A stretch of 64,000 nt of DNA from Armigeres subalbatus (Eukaryota > Arthropoda > Insecta > Diptera > Culicidae), in NCBI RefSeq assembly GCF_024139115.2, contig NC_085141.1:164754908-164818907 (forward strand), read 5' to 3'. Position 1 is the stretch's first letter. Every line of letters starts with the position of its first letter. Position numbers and translations under genes: made by a program. The notes under the pieces were generated by a model. It saw only the letters and a program-made list of their open reading frames with translations, did no database searches and was not told the DNA's origin. Shown here piece after piece: positions 10,991 to 23,700 of the stretch.

Positions 10991-11219
10991 AAAAACTCAT
11001 ATGTGCGACTATAACGCTGTCACAGTGCAAACATGCTTTATACTGGCTTATAGAGCCTGACTTATATAGCTTTATATTGCCGAAAAGGTGAAATATAGTG
11101 CTAATGGTTACTTGGGGTTTTCGTCACTCAAAGCTCCAATATATCGGCACCAACAATTCAAAAGTGCGAAACTGCTTTTGTAAACAAGAGCCTCTCACGT
11201 CGCTGGTCCTGAAAAGTTC
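10991..11219. other. Spacer between the two opposite satellite halves
   Basis: About 230 bp of non-satellite AT-rich sequence at the centre of the inverted array pair. No gene or TIR recognised. Confidence 0.5.
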
Positions 11220-12335
11220 AGACGATGCAGAATAGATAAAAACTATCTTACGATGTATATTGACCATCCAGGAGCTGTACTGCACATGATTAAATACATC
11301 TAGAAACTTTGTGTGGCGAAAAAGCAGATTAAGATTTTAAGTCTTGCAATCAAGAATAGTTTGGATGACTCAGAATATCTCTAAAATATCTTACGATATC
11401 CGTAGGCTTCCCAGAAGGTGTAATGGCTATAATTGAATACATTTTAAAGCTTTGAGTACCGAAAAGAGCTGTAGATCTCAAAGTCCCGAGCTCACGGACA
11501 GTTTGGATTGCTCAGAATATCTCGAAACTTCTTTCTTCTTATTGGAATTACATCTCCACACTGGGACAGAGCCGCCTCGCAGTTTAGTGTTCATTCAGCA
11601 CTTCCACAGTTACTAACTGCGAGGTTTCTAAGCAAAGTTACCATTTTTGCATTCTTATATCAGGCAAACACGACGATATAAGGCATAAAAGGCCCAGGGA
11701 AGACGAGACAATTTTCAATCCGAAAGTTGCCTAGACCGGCACTGGGAATCGAATCCAGCCACTCTCAGCATGGTCTTACTTTGTAGCCGCGCGTCTTACC
11801 GCACGGCTAAGGAGGGCCCCTATCTCGAAACTATCTTACGATATTTGTTGACTACCCAAGAGGTGTAATCGTGTAATGGATATAATTGAAGCTTTGATTA
11901 CTGAGAAACGATATTCTTGCTGCTGTAGATATCATGTTCCAAGCTCAAGGACAGTTTGGATTGCCCAGACTATCTTAAAACTAACTTACGATATCCGTTG
12001 ACCTCCAGGGAAGTATGATGGATATAATTGAGTTCATATTGAAGGTTGAGTGCCGAAAAGAGCTTCTTAGCAGCTGTGGATCTCAAATCCCGAACTCGAG
12101 GACAGTTTGGATTGTCCAGAATATCACAAAACTATTTTACGACATCTGTCGACCGCCCAAGAGATGCAATGGATACAATTGAATGAATATTGAAGATTTC
12201 AGTACAGAAAAAAATATTTTTTGCAGCTGTAGATCTCAAGTCTTGAACTCAAGGACAGTTTGGATTGCCCAGAATATATTGAAACTAACTTATGATATCC
12301 GTTGGCCTCCCGATTTATCAAGCGCACAAATAATG
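11220..12335 (-). repeat. ~155-bp satellite array, right (inverted) half
   Basis: Units read CTCAAGGACAGTTTGGATTG then CCAGAATATCTCGAAACT and ACGATATCCGTTGACC. This is the reverse complement of the 9330-10990 unit (compare AACCGTCCTTGAGTTCAG). Cores occur near 11344, 11496, 11952, 12098 and 12252, again spaced ~146-154 bp. This half is more diverged and is interrupted by a SINE at 11530-11820. Confidence 0.82.
11530..11820 (-). mobile_element. tRNA-derived SINE (Feilai-like), full length with 12-bp target duplication
   Basis: On the minus strand the element starts GGGGCCCTCCTTAGCC, with an A-box-like TAGCCGTGCGGTAAGA and a B-box-like GGATTCGATTCCC. A tRNA-unrelated body and an AAGAAG-rich 3' end follow. 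The target duplication TATCTCGAAACT is at 11518-11529 and 11821-11832. The head/body/tail order is that of a tRNA-type SINE such as Feilai of Aedes; the family name is from general knowledge and unconfirmed. Related copies are at 47074-47330 and 58787-58857, all on the minus strand. Confidence 0.88.
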
Positions 12336-13312
12336 AATCATCCTGAAAAGACATCCGAGTGGTCTTCCTTCAGAGGTAACCAATCGGGGAACTATTCAGC
12401 GTAGTGCGTTGTTTGGTTTTCTGGAATTTCCCCGATATGAGGGGCAAGTTGAAAGGATGCATATAAAATATCCATATACAAAATATTTGTTTTCAACTTT
12501 GAAAAAACCGTTTCAACTTGCCCCGATATACAAATTGCGTCTTGGATTTTGAAGCCGTGCTCCTTTTTTAAAATTCTCTGCCCAGGGGACCCTTGAGGGT
12601 TCACAAGATACCCCAAACTTCAGTTAATTTTTGGTTTAATCTTGAAGAGCGATCCAGTGTTGCGCAGTGTAATCAATATCACAAAATAAAATTCAAGATG
12701 GAAATAATGCGTTTATCACACAATATAAGCAAAGCCCTACCCCGTACTGCTAATCTTTTTTTTTTTATCAAATCGCTTCTAGAATTTAGAAGAGTTTCAA
12801 AAGTGTCTCCGTATGCTTCGGAGTCATTTTTTTCTCCAAATTTTATCTTTTATCTTCATGTAATCTTTATTCGCCAATAAAGATTCGCGAGTCAAGTGGC
12901 TAGTACTCTAAACACAAAATATGGAGGCAAATGCTTAATATAGGAATTTAGCAAGGCATCGTAGCAAAGGTAGATCCAAAGACGCATGGCCACCTTTATG
13001 AAGCCTTAACAAACACATGAAGGTAGTTGACGCTTATTTTGTGATGCTCATTTTGCACTATTCTTCCTTATATCTTACAGCATATACATGTTGAGTTATA
13101 TTGCATGCAATTGAAATCTGCCATAAAAACGAACACGTGATCAAGTTTTATGAATTCGAAGATGTTGCACCAAACATTGAATTCAATAAATCGTTTTGAG
13201 TTTCCAACCGAGCTTGATAGCTCCTACAGCTCTTCTACGGTGTAGACATTGTAGAGTTCCTAAGCTTTTAGTGCTTGGAGGGAACCAAACATGATTTCAT
13301 CGCAACATGATA
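12336..13312. other. Non-coding AT-rich sequence with one inverted repeat
   Basis: No gene recognised. A short inverted repeat GGGGCAAGTTGAAA (12441-12454) pairs with TTTCAACTTGCCCC (12511-12524); it may be the remnant of a small TIR element. The open frame at 12593-12880 is low-complexity. Confidence 0.5.
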
Positions 13313-13314
13313 TA

Positions 13315-13504
13315 GGGGGAATGACGGCTTTGGCAGGTTTTGTTCTATTATTGTCAGGGTTTTTTTTATGACTGATTATGCTCAAATTTGGTCTAAACAT
13401 TCTCTGCATATAAAAGAATATTGTGGCTAAATTCCATAAAATTTGGTTAACAAAAACCCCCCTGACAATAATAGAACAAAACCTGCCAAAGCCGTCTTTT
13501 CCCC
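13315..13504. mobile_element. TA-flanked MITE, 190 bp
   Basis: Terminal inverted repeats of about 45 bp: GGGG(G)A(A)..GACGGCTTTGGCAGGTTTTG on the left (13315-13362) and CAAAACCTGCCAAAGCCGTC on the right (ending 13504). Flanking TA dinucleotides are at 13313-13314 and 13505-13506. Interior is AT-rich and non-coding. TA duplication points to the Tc1/mariner-type target preference, as in several described Aedes MITE families. Confidence 0.85.
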
Positions 13505-13506
13505 TA

Positions 13507-14680
13507 GCTTTTTAAATTTAATAGGGTAACGATAGGAATTTCCGGTAGGGACTCCGTTCACGGTATTAGCTTGCCGAGAATATTTGCTGTTTCCCTATTG
13601 CAATTCTAATTTATGAAAATTCTGCTTTGAATTCATACAACTTTTCTACCTTTGAATAACCCAATTTGGTAGCTTGGTCATGACCGTTAATCATTGTCAG
13701 AAATTAATTTAATCCCTAAACATAATCTTTAATCTTGTAGTTGAATGATTCAATCATATTGAATTCAATCATCAATTTGAGATTGTATTCATTAACGCTC
13801 TCGTGTAGGTATATGATTGCAAAAGGTGACATACACATCCTAGAAAACGGTGTATTTTATGGAATCGGGTTACGATGGTAATTATTTTCGATACAAAGTG
13901 GAGCATTCAAAACGCTCAATATGTGTCGTTCTACGACTAATTTGTTATATATTAATATTTACAGAAAGTTATTTCGATTTATACATTCTGAACACGTTTT
14001 AAAAACTTATATTCCATAATCAATATTGCTTCTGGTGGACTTGAATATCGAGAATCAATCCATGTGCCTATGTAGTGATTTACTATATAACAAATTTCCT
14101 GTGATTGTAATTTTTAATGGTGATTGTAATAATCTGTAGCAAAATCTGATTTTCATGATTATGATTCATTATCATTTTAAGTTTTGAAATAAGAAATTCA
14201 GAGATTGAATTTTTCAAAAACAACATTTTAGTTTTTTCGATAACTGATTAATTATTTTATCGAATATTCCTAAGTTTTTTTTTGTTTTTAAGCCAGAAAT
14301 AAATCCAGCTGAATTACTAGAATGGAATTTAAGTTTGTAACTTGTAATCGATAAGTTCTGTTCAATGAACTAGTTTACGATCAAATTAAAAAAATGATAA
14401 AGCGATTATTCTAACAATGAAATGTTTTTGCTTAAATATAACATAAGTCACTATTGGAATGACGAGTCTCACTGATAAATTTGAAATTCATTTAATCAAA
14501 CACATACAAATGTTTTACAAAATCGGTGCAGTTGTGTTGAGAAATTATTAACGCGTATCCCGAAAAAAATATTTTTTTAAAACATTTCTGATGGTAATTA
14601 CCTATATTACATTTGACTTTTCAATTTCCATTTTAGGAAAAGCGATTATTATTTAAAAATAACTCTTTTATGCTCATTAA
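13507..14680. other. AT-rich intergenic sequence
   Basis: No gene, RNA gene or repeat boundary identified. It contains several short direct echoes of TTGAATTCAATCAT near 13750. It forms the 3' flank of the histone H3 copy. Confidence 0.5.
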
Positions 14681-14685
14681 ATCGG

Positions 14686-14701
14686 GGTCCTTAAAAGGAC
14701 C
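14686..14701 (-). terminator. Histone mRNA 3' stem-loop
   Basis: On the minus strand the sequence GGTCCTTTTAAGGACC forms a 6-bp stem with a 4-nt loop. This is the canonical shape of the stem-loop that directs processing of replication-dependent histone mRNAs. It lies about 73 nt after the H3 stop codon. About 20 nt further on the minus strand is AAAAGAG, which resembles the histone downstream element bound by U7 snRNA. Confidence 0.88.
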
Positions 14702-14773
14702 ATTTGCAAAAAAGTACCTGAAAAAGAAAACGATATTTTGTTTCTGGTTGTAAAATAAATTCAATTTGCCTGA

Positions 14774-15270
<497 letters not shown>

Positions 15271-15728
15271 AGGATTTTCGATGTTTGTTGGAAGGATCTA
15301 AAAAGGGGCACGAACTGTGCGATTTGTGCAGCTGCAAAGCAGATGCATTGCTTTGCCTTATGTACACTCTTCCCTACTGCAGAAGATCTTTAAAGGGAAC
15401 ACTAGTTACCTGAATGATCCTTTCTCGTATATTTATTTTTGAAGATTAGGTAGAAGACACACATCCAAAAAAATGAGTTGGAAGAAGACTGCGAAAGATT
15501 GGTATGTTATATTGTTCATTGATTTGCCATTCTAGCACATATAATACGTTCTCAAGCTCACTCATTTAAAAATTATAATGTTTTTTTTATTTATTTTGTC
15601 TCACATGATTTTAATTCAAGATTTTATTGACTAATTTCAGCAAAATATACCAGTTTCACTAGAAAGTTGTGATTTTAGTGATACCCAAAGTTTAGTATTG
15701 ATTAACAAATTTGGAAAAAATCATGAAA

Positions 15729-15884
15729 TCTCGCTTAACTTTTCAAAAGGACCTAAGTAACATTTTTTCATGAATTAATTTGAATAGCGCAATCAATAGC
15801 TTTCATGTTGTTCTGTTGATTGCGCTATTCAAATTAATTCATGAAAAAAATGTTACTTAGGTCCTTTTGAAAAGTTAAGCGAGA
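15729..15884. mobile_element. Near-perfect palindromic MITE, ~68-bp arms
   Basis: Left arm 15729-15796 begins TCTCGCTTAACTTTTCAAAA and right arm 15816-15884 is its reverse complement almost base for base. Only ~19 bp separate them. The element is AT-rich and non-coding. Flanking duplication is not clear. The near identity of the arms suggests a young insertion or arm homogenisation. Confidence 0.8.
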
Positions 15885-17713
15885 AATATTTTCGTTTAAA
15901 CTAGATGACTAAACTAGTATTCATCTAGTTTAAAAGAAAATGAACCGTTTGTTTGAGAAACTGCATATGTGACATTTTTGGCCAAAATGAAATATTTATA
16001 TGTTCTGAATCCTCGTTCAAAAATACGTATTCTGACAAAAAAATACGAAATTAAATTTTTTGTTCGAGAACGTATGATTTTTTTTTTTCGTTTGTTTGAG
16101 AAACTATATACGTACACTCACTTTGACGATCAATTATGGTGTACTACTTGCAGTTTACGAACTGAAAATACCCCGGGCGTTTTGTCTAAAATTATTGATC
16201 AGTGATACAGCTGAAATCAAAAGATTCGATACCAAATTGTTCTAAAACAGTTTTTAGTTTTCTCGGAATTGTGTGAAATGAATTGGATAAATGCAATTTC
16301 TCAAAGAAATGATTCAAATGTATCATGCTTTTCACTCAAATGTGAGCATCAATGCTAAATTTTGGACATTATTGTCATAGACTGGATGTGCACCATACAT
16401 TCATATTTTTACAAAAGCAAAAATTAAAATAGAGCAAAGAAAAACATAAAACTTCGTAGGTAGCAAATGGTGGGAGTGTATATAAACTATAGCATCTCCG
16501 TCTTTACTTTTTCCTTCGGCAAATAAACTTTCTACGAAACTAAACTGCCTACAAGAGAACTTAGTTGTACAAGAAAGCTATCTAATGGCAAAGACATTGT
16601 TAAACTAATAGCAATAATTGTTGATAGACTAATTTTGAAGGGAGGGAACATCTTTGCATTTCAAATAAGTCAGTATTCGTATTTTGAAAGAAATTCTGGA
16701 ACATCCGAAAGTGTTAGATTCGTGTAACAATATACATACACTATTGAAGGTATTGTCTTCTTCTAAATGTTGTGTTTTTACAGAAATTTTATATGCATGT
16801 GTTATAGCTCATTTTGATAAAAGTGTTTCCCAATCTCGAATAGACTAACAGATATGGTAAGCTTGAAACAGCAGTTTACTTATTGTCGACAACATCGTAC
16901 ATTTCAACATTCAATTTGTAACAACATCCTATAATTTTCAATTGGCACTTGCATTGTAAGATGTCTGTACCTACAGTTACGCATAGTCGGTTTATAACTA
17001 CACAGTATAAAAATGTTACAGCATATATGATGTAACAAAAAGGCTCCATTCCATTCGACTCATTTTTCCATCACTTTTTAAAATCACAGGTCGTCTTTAC
17101 TATGGAGCTTGTATCCAATATTGCGTGCAAGAAAAAGTTGGATGTGAAATTAAAGGCTATTGAACACAAAAATATGAGTTCCAATATTTCCACAGCGTGT
17201 AATTTTCAGAATTTTTAACAGTGTAGCATTTTCCATCGTCAGTATAAATCTGTTTCATACTGCTTCAACTGCATAGCCACTGGCCACAGTACAAACCCTT
17301 TAAATCATATAGCTTAATGTACAACGAAATCGCATCAACCGTTGGCATTACTATTGACAGTTTGCCGCCAAAACAGAGCTCGTCTTCAATTTGTTTGCCA
17401 CGCATTTCCCTTCATCGTCAAGCACTGGCGTGCACAGGGGGGGCAAGGGGGCACTTGCCCCGTTCTATAAAAAAATAATTTTAAAAAAAATTACCCGAAG
17501 AGTGTATTGGGAATAATAAAATAGTTTAAGATATGTATAAAAAAATTATTTTAAAAAAAGGCTACGCAGCCTTGGACGAGTTACGAAAAATGTATATTGT
17601 GCCACGTTCCGACACAGGGATTGTGTCTTCATCAGAGGAAATTACATGTTGGGTATTAAGTCGTGTGATAGAAATGCGTGTCAAAGTTTACCAACGTGCG
17701 AACGTAGCAACAA
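15885..17713. other. AT-rich non-coding sequence upstream of the 80-bp satellite
   Basis: No gene recognised. Short structures seen: a palindrome around 15897-15932 (AAACTAGATGACTAAACTAG region), and a G-rich segment near 17424-17462 containing TGGCGTGCACAGG and GGGCACTTGCCCC. The latter resembles the edge of an unidentified transposon, but no partner end was found. The 65-codon frame at 17533-17730 has no recognisable domain. Confidence 0.5.
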
Positions 17714-20700
17714 GGTGCATGAAATGGTAAGATGAAACATGCTGCACCAAGATGGTGCATGGGATAACAAAGAGGTGCACGGTTTGACCAGATGGTGCAT
17801 GGTTCTGCACGGTGGCGCAGGCTGCACGGTGGCGCATGCTGCACCAAGATGGTGGATGAGATGGCAAAGTGGTGCACGGTTTGGATGGGGTGGCAAAGTG
17901 GTGCACGGTTTGACCATATGGTGCATGGTTCTTCACGGTGGCGCATGCTGCACCAAGATGGTGCATGGGATGGCAAAGTGGTGCATGGTTCTTCACGGTG
18001 GCGCATGCTGCACCGAGATGGTAGATGGGATGGCAAAGTGGTGCACGGTTTGACCAGATGGTGCATGGTTCTGCAGGGTAGCGCATGCTGCACCAAGATA
18101 GTGGATGGGATGGCAAAGTGGTGCACGATTTGGATGGGGTGGTAAAGTGGTGCACGGTTTGACCAGATGGTGCATGGTTCTGCACGGTGGCGCATGCAGC
18201 ACCGAGATGGTGGATGGGATGGCAAAGTGGTGCACGATTTGGATGGGGTGGTAAAGTGGTGCACGGTTTGACCAGATGGTGCATGGTTCTGCACGGTGGC
18301 GCATGCAGCACCGAGATGGTGGATGGGATGGCAAAGTGGTGCACGGTTTGACCATATGGTGCATGGTTCTGCACGGTGGCGCATTCTGCACCAAGATGGT
18401 GGATGGGATGGCAATGTGGTGCACGGTTTGACCAGATGGTGCATGGTTCTGCACGGTGGCGCATGCAGCACCGAGATGGTGGATGGGATGGCAAAGTGGT
18501 GCACGGTTTGACCATATGGTGCATGGTTCTGCAGGGTAGCGCATGCTGCACCAAGATGGTGGATGGGATGGCAAAGTGGTGCACGGTTTGACCAGATGGT
18601 GCATGGTTCTGCAGGGTAGCGCATGCAGCACCGAGATGGTGGATGGGATGGCAAAGTGGTGCACGGTTTGACCATATGGTGCATGGTTCTGCACGGTGGC
18701 GCATTCTGCACCAAGATGGTGGATGGGATGGCAATGTGGTGCACGGTTTGACCAGATGGTGCATGGTTCTTCACGGTGGCGCATGCAGCACCGAGATGGT
18801 GGATGGGGTGGCAAAGTGGTGCACGTTTGACCATATGGTGCATGGTTCTGCACGGTGGCGCATTCTGCACCGAGATGGTGGATGGGATGGCAAAGTGGTG
18901 CACGGTTTGACCATATGGTGCATGGTTCTGCACGGTGGCGCATTCTGCACCAAGATGGTGGATGGGATGGCAATGTGGTGCACGGTTTGACCAGATGGTG
19001 CATGGTTCTTCACGGTGGCGCATGCTGCACCGAGATGGTGGATGGGGTGGCAAAGTGGTGCACGTTTGACCATATGGTGCATGGTTCTGCACGGTGGCGC
19101 ATTCTGCACCAAGATGGTGGATGGGATGGCAAAGTGGTGCACGGTTTGACCAGATGGTGCATGGTTCTGCACGGTGGCGCAGGCTGCACGGTGGCGAGAT
19201 GGTGGATGGGGTGGCAAAGTGGTGCACAGGTTGACCAGGTGGTGCATGGTTCTGCACGGTGGCGCATGCTGCACCAAGATGGTGGATGGGATGGCAAAGT
19301 GGTGAACGGTTTGGATGGGGTGGCAAAGTGGTGCACGGTTTGACCAGATGGTGCATGGTTCTGCACGGTGGCGCATGCTGCACCGAGATGGTGGATGGGA
19401 TGGCAAAGTGGTGCACGGTTTGACCAGATGGTGCATGGTTCTGCACGGTGGCGCATGCTGCACCAAGATGGTGGATGGGATGGCAAAGTGGTGCACGGTT
19501 TGGATGGGGTGGCAAAGTGGTGCACGGTTTGACCAGATGGTGCATGGTTCTGCACGGTGGCGCATGCAGCCCCGAGATGGTGGATGGGATGGCAAAGTGG
19601 TGCACGGTTTGGATGGGGTGGCAAAGTGGTGCACGGTTTGACCAGATGGTGCATGGTTCTGCACGGTGGCGCATGCTGCACCGAGATGGTGGATGGGATG
19701 GCAAAGTGGTGCACGGTTTGACCAGATGGTGCATGGTTCTGCACGGTGGCGCATGCTGCACCAAGATGGTGGATGGGATGGCAAAGTGGTGCACGATTTG
19801 GATGGGGTGGTAAAGTGGTGCACGGTTTGACCAGATGGTGCATGGTTCTGCACGGTGGCGCATGCAGCACCGAGATGGTGGATGGGATGGCAAAGTGGTG
19901 CACGGTTTGACCATATGGTGCATGGTTCTGCACGGTGGCGCATTCTGCACCAAGATGGTGGATGGGATGGCAAAGTGGTGCACGGTTTGACCAGATGGTG
20001 CATGGTTCTGCACGGTGGCGCAGGCTGCACGGTGGCGAGATGGTGGATGGGGTGGCAAAGTGGTGCACGGTTTGACCAGGTGGTGCATGGTTCTGCACGG
20101 TGGCGCATGCTGCACCAAGATGGTGGATGGGATGGCAAAGTGGTGCACGGTTTGGATGGGGTGGCAAAGTGGTGCACGGTTTGACCAGATGGTGCATGGT
20201 TCTGCACGGTGGCGCATGCTGCACCGAGATGGTGGATGGGATGGCAAAGTGGTGCACGGTTTGACCAGATGGTGCATGGTTCTGCACGGTGGCGCATGCT
20301 GCACCAAGATGGTGGATGGGATGGCAAAGTGGTGCACGGTTTGGATGGGGTGGCAAAGTGGTGCACGGTTTGACCAGATGGTGCATGGTTCTTCACGGTG
20401 GCGCATGCTGCACCGAGATGGTGGATGGGGTGGCAAAGTGGTGCACGTTTGACCATATGGTGCATGGTTCTGCACGGTGGCGCATTCTGCACCAAGATGG
20501 TGGATGGGATGGCAAAGTGGTGCACGGTTTTACCAGATGGTGCATGGTTCTGCACGGTGGCGCAGGCTGCACGGTGGCGAGATGGTGGATGGGGTGGCAA
20601 AGTGGTGCACAGGTTGACCAGGTGGTGCATGGTTCTGCACGGTGGCGCATGCTGCACCAAGATGGTGGATGGGATGGCAAAGTGGTGAACGGTTTGGATG

Positions 20701-23700
20701 GGGTGGCAAAGTGGTGCACGGTTTGACCAGATGGTGCATGGTTCTGCACGGTGGCACATGCAGCCCCGAGATGGTGGATGGGGTGACAAAGTGGTGCACG
20801 GTTTGACCAGATGGTGCATGGTTCTGCACGGTGGCGCAGGCTGCACGGTGGCGAGATGGTGGATGGGGTGACAAAGTGGTGCACGGTTTGACCAGATGGT
20901 GCATGGTTCTGCACGGTGGCGCAGGCTGCACCAAGATGGTGGATGGGATGGCAAAGTGGTGAACGGTTTGGATGGGGTGGCAAAGTGGTGCACGGTTTGA
21001 CCAGATGGTGCATGGTTCTGCACGGTGGCGCATGCTGCACCGAGATGGTGGATGGGATGGCAAAGTGGTGCACGGTTTGACCAGATGGTGCATGGTTCTG
21101 CACGGTGGCGCAGGCTGCACCAAGATGGTGGATGGGATGGCAAAGTGGTGCACGGTTTGGATGGGGTGGTAAAGTGGTGCACGGTTTGACCAGATGGTGC
21201 ATGGTTCTGCACGGTGGCGCATGCTGCACCAAGATGGTGGATGGGATGGCAAAGTGGTGCACGGTTTGACCAGATGGTGCATGGTTCTGCACGGTGGCGC
21301 AGGCTGCACCAAGATGGTGGATGGGGTGGCAAAGTGGTGCTCGGTTTGGATGGGGTGGCAAAGTGGTGCACGGTTTGACCAGATGGTGCATGGTTCTGCA
21401 CGGTGGCACATGCAGCCCCGAGATGGTGGATGGGGTGGCAAAGTGGTGCACGGTTTGACCAGATGGTGCATGGTTCTGCACGGTGGCGAGATGGTGGATG
21501 GGGTGGCAAAGTGGTGCACAGGTTGACCAGGTGGTGCATGGTTCTGCACGGTGGCGCATGCAGCCCCGAGATGGTGGATGGGATGGCAAAGTGGTGCACG
21601 GTTTGACCAGATGGTGCATGGTTCTTCACGGTGGCGCAGGCTGCACCAAGATGGTGGATGGGATGGCAAAATGGTGCACGGTTTGACCAGATGGTGCATG
21701 GTTCTGCACGGTGGCGCAGGCTGCACCAAGATGGTGGATGGGATGGCAATGTGCTGCACGGTTTGACCAGATGGTGCATGGTTCTGCACGGTGGCGCATG
21801 CAGCCCCGAGATGGTGGATGGGGTGGCAAAGTGGTGCACGGTTTGACCAGATGGTGCATGGTTCTGCACGGTGGCGCATGCAGCCCCGAGATGGTGGATG
21901 GGATGGCAAAGTGGTGCACGGTTTGACCAGATGGTGCATGGTTCTTCACGGTGGCGCAGGCTGCACCAAGATGGTGGATGGGATGGCAAAATGGTGCACG
22001 GTTTGACCAGATGGTGCATGGTTCTGCACGGTGGCGCAGGCTGCATGATGGCGCAGGCTGCACGGTGGCGAGATGGTGGATGGAGTGGCAAAGTGGTGCA
22101 CGGTTTGACCAGATGGTGCATGGTTCTGCACGGTGGCGCAGGCTGCACCAAGATGGTGGATGGGATGGCAAAGTGGTGAACGGTTTGACCAGATGGTGCA
22201 TGGTTCTGCACGGTGGCGCAGGCTGCACGGTGGCGCAGGCTGCACGGTGGCGAGATGGTGGATGGAGTGGCAAAGTGGTGCACGGTTTGACCAGATGGTG
22301 CATGGTTCTGCACGGTGGCGCATGCAGCACCGAGATGGTGGATGGGATGGCAAAGTGGTGCACGGTTTGACCATATGGTGCATGGTTCTGCACGGTGGCG
22401 CATGCTGCACCAAGATGGTGGATGGGATGGCAAAGTGGTGCACGGTTTGACCAGATGGTGCATGGTTCTGCACGGTGGCGCAGGCTGCACCAAGATGGTG
22501 GATGGGATGGCAAAGTGGTGCACGGTTTGACCAGATGGTGCATGGTTCTGCACGGTGGCGCAGGCTGCACCAAGATGGTGGATGGGATGGAAAAGTGGTG
22601 AACGGTTTGACCAGATGGTGCATGGTTCTGCACGGTGGCGCAGGCTGCACCAAGATGGTGGATGGGATGGCAAAGTGGTGAACGGTTTGGATGGGGTGGC
22701 AAAGTGGTGCACGGTTTGACCAGATGGTGCATGGTTCTGCACGGTGGCGCAGGCTGCACCAAGATGGTGGATGGGATGGCAAAGTGGTGCACGGTTTGGA
22801 TGGGGTGGCAAAGTGGTGCACGGTTTGACCAGATGGTGCATGGTTCTGCACGGTGGCGCAGGCTGCACCAAGATGGTGGATGGGATGGCAAAGTGGTGCA
22901 CGGTTTGACCAGATGGTGCATGGTTCTTCACGGTGGCGCAGGCTGCACCAAGATGGTGGATGGGATGGCAAAGTGGTGCACGGTTTGGATGGGGTGGCAA
23001 AGTGGTGCACGGTTTGACCAGATGGTGCATGGTTCTGCACGGTGGCACATGCAGCCCCGAGATGGTGGATGGGGTGGCAAAGTGGTGCACGGTTTGACCA
23101 GATGGTGCATGGTTCTGCACGGTGGCGCAGGCTGCACGGTGGCGAGATGGTGGATGGGGTGGCAAAGTGGTGCACGGTTTGACCAGGTGGTGCATGGTTC
23201 TGCACGGTGGCGCATGCTGCACCAAGATGGTGGATGGGATGGCAATGTGGTGCACGGTTTGACCAGATGGTGCATGGTTCTGCACGGTGGCGCATGCAGC
23301 CCCGAGATGGTGGATGGGGTGGCAAAGTGGTGCACGGTTTGACCAGATGGTGCATGGTTCTGCACGGTGGCGCATGCAGCCCCGAGATGGTGGATGGGAT
23401 GGCAAAGTGGTGCACGGTTTGACCAGATGGTGCATGGTTCTTCACGGTGGCGCAGGCTGCACCAAGATGGTGGATGGGATGGCAAAGTGGTGCACGGTTT
23501 GACCAGATGGTGCATGGTTCTGCACGGTGGCGCAGGCTGCACCAAGATGGTGGATGGGATGGCAAAGTGGTGAACGGTTTGGATGGGGTGGCAAAGTGGT
23601 GCACGGTTTGACCAGATGGTGCATGGTTCTGCACGGTGGCGCAGGCTGCACCAAGATGGTGGATGGGATGGCAAAGTGGTGCTCGGTTTGGATGGGGTGG

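Noticed and set aside
11736..11820. A functional tRNA gene on the minus strand
   Set aside because: It is the tRNA-like head of a SINE with a 12-bp target duplication; two further copies of the SINE are present in the window.
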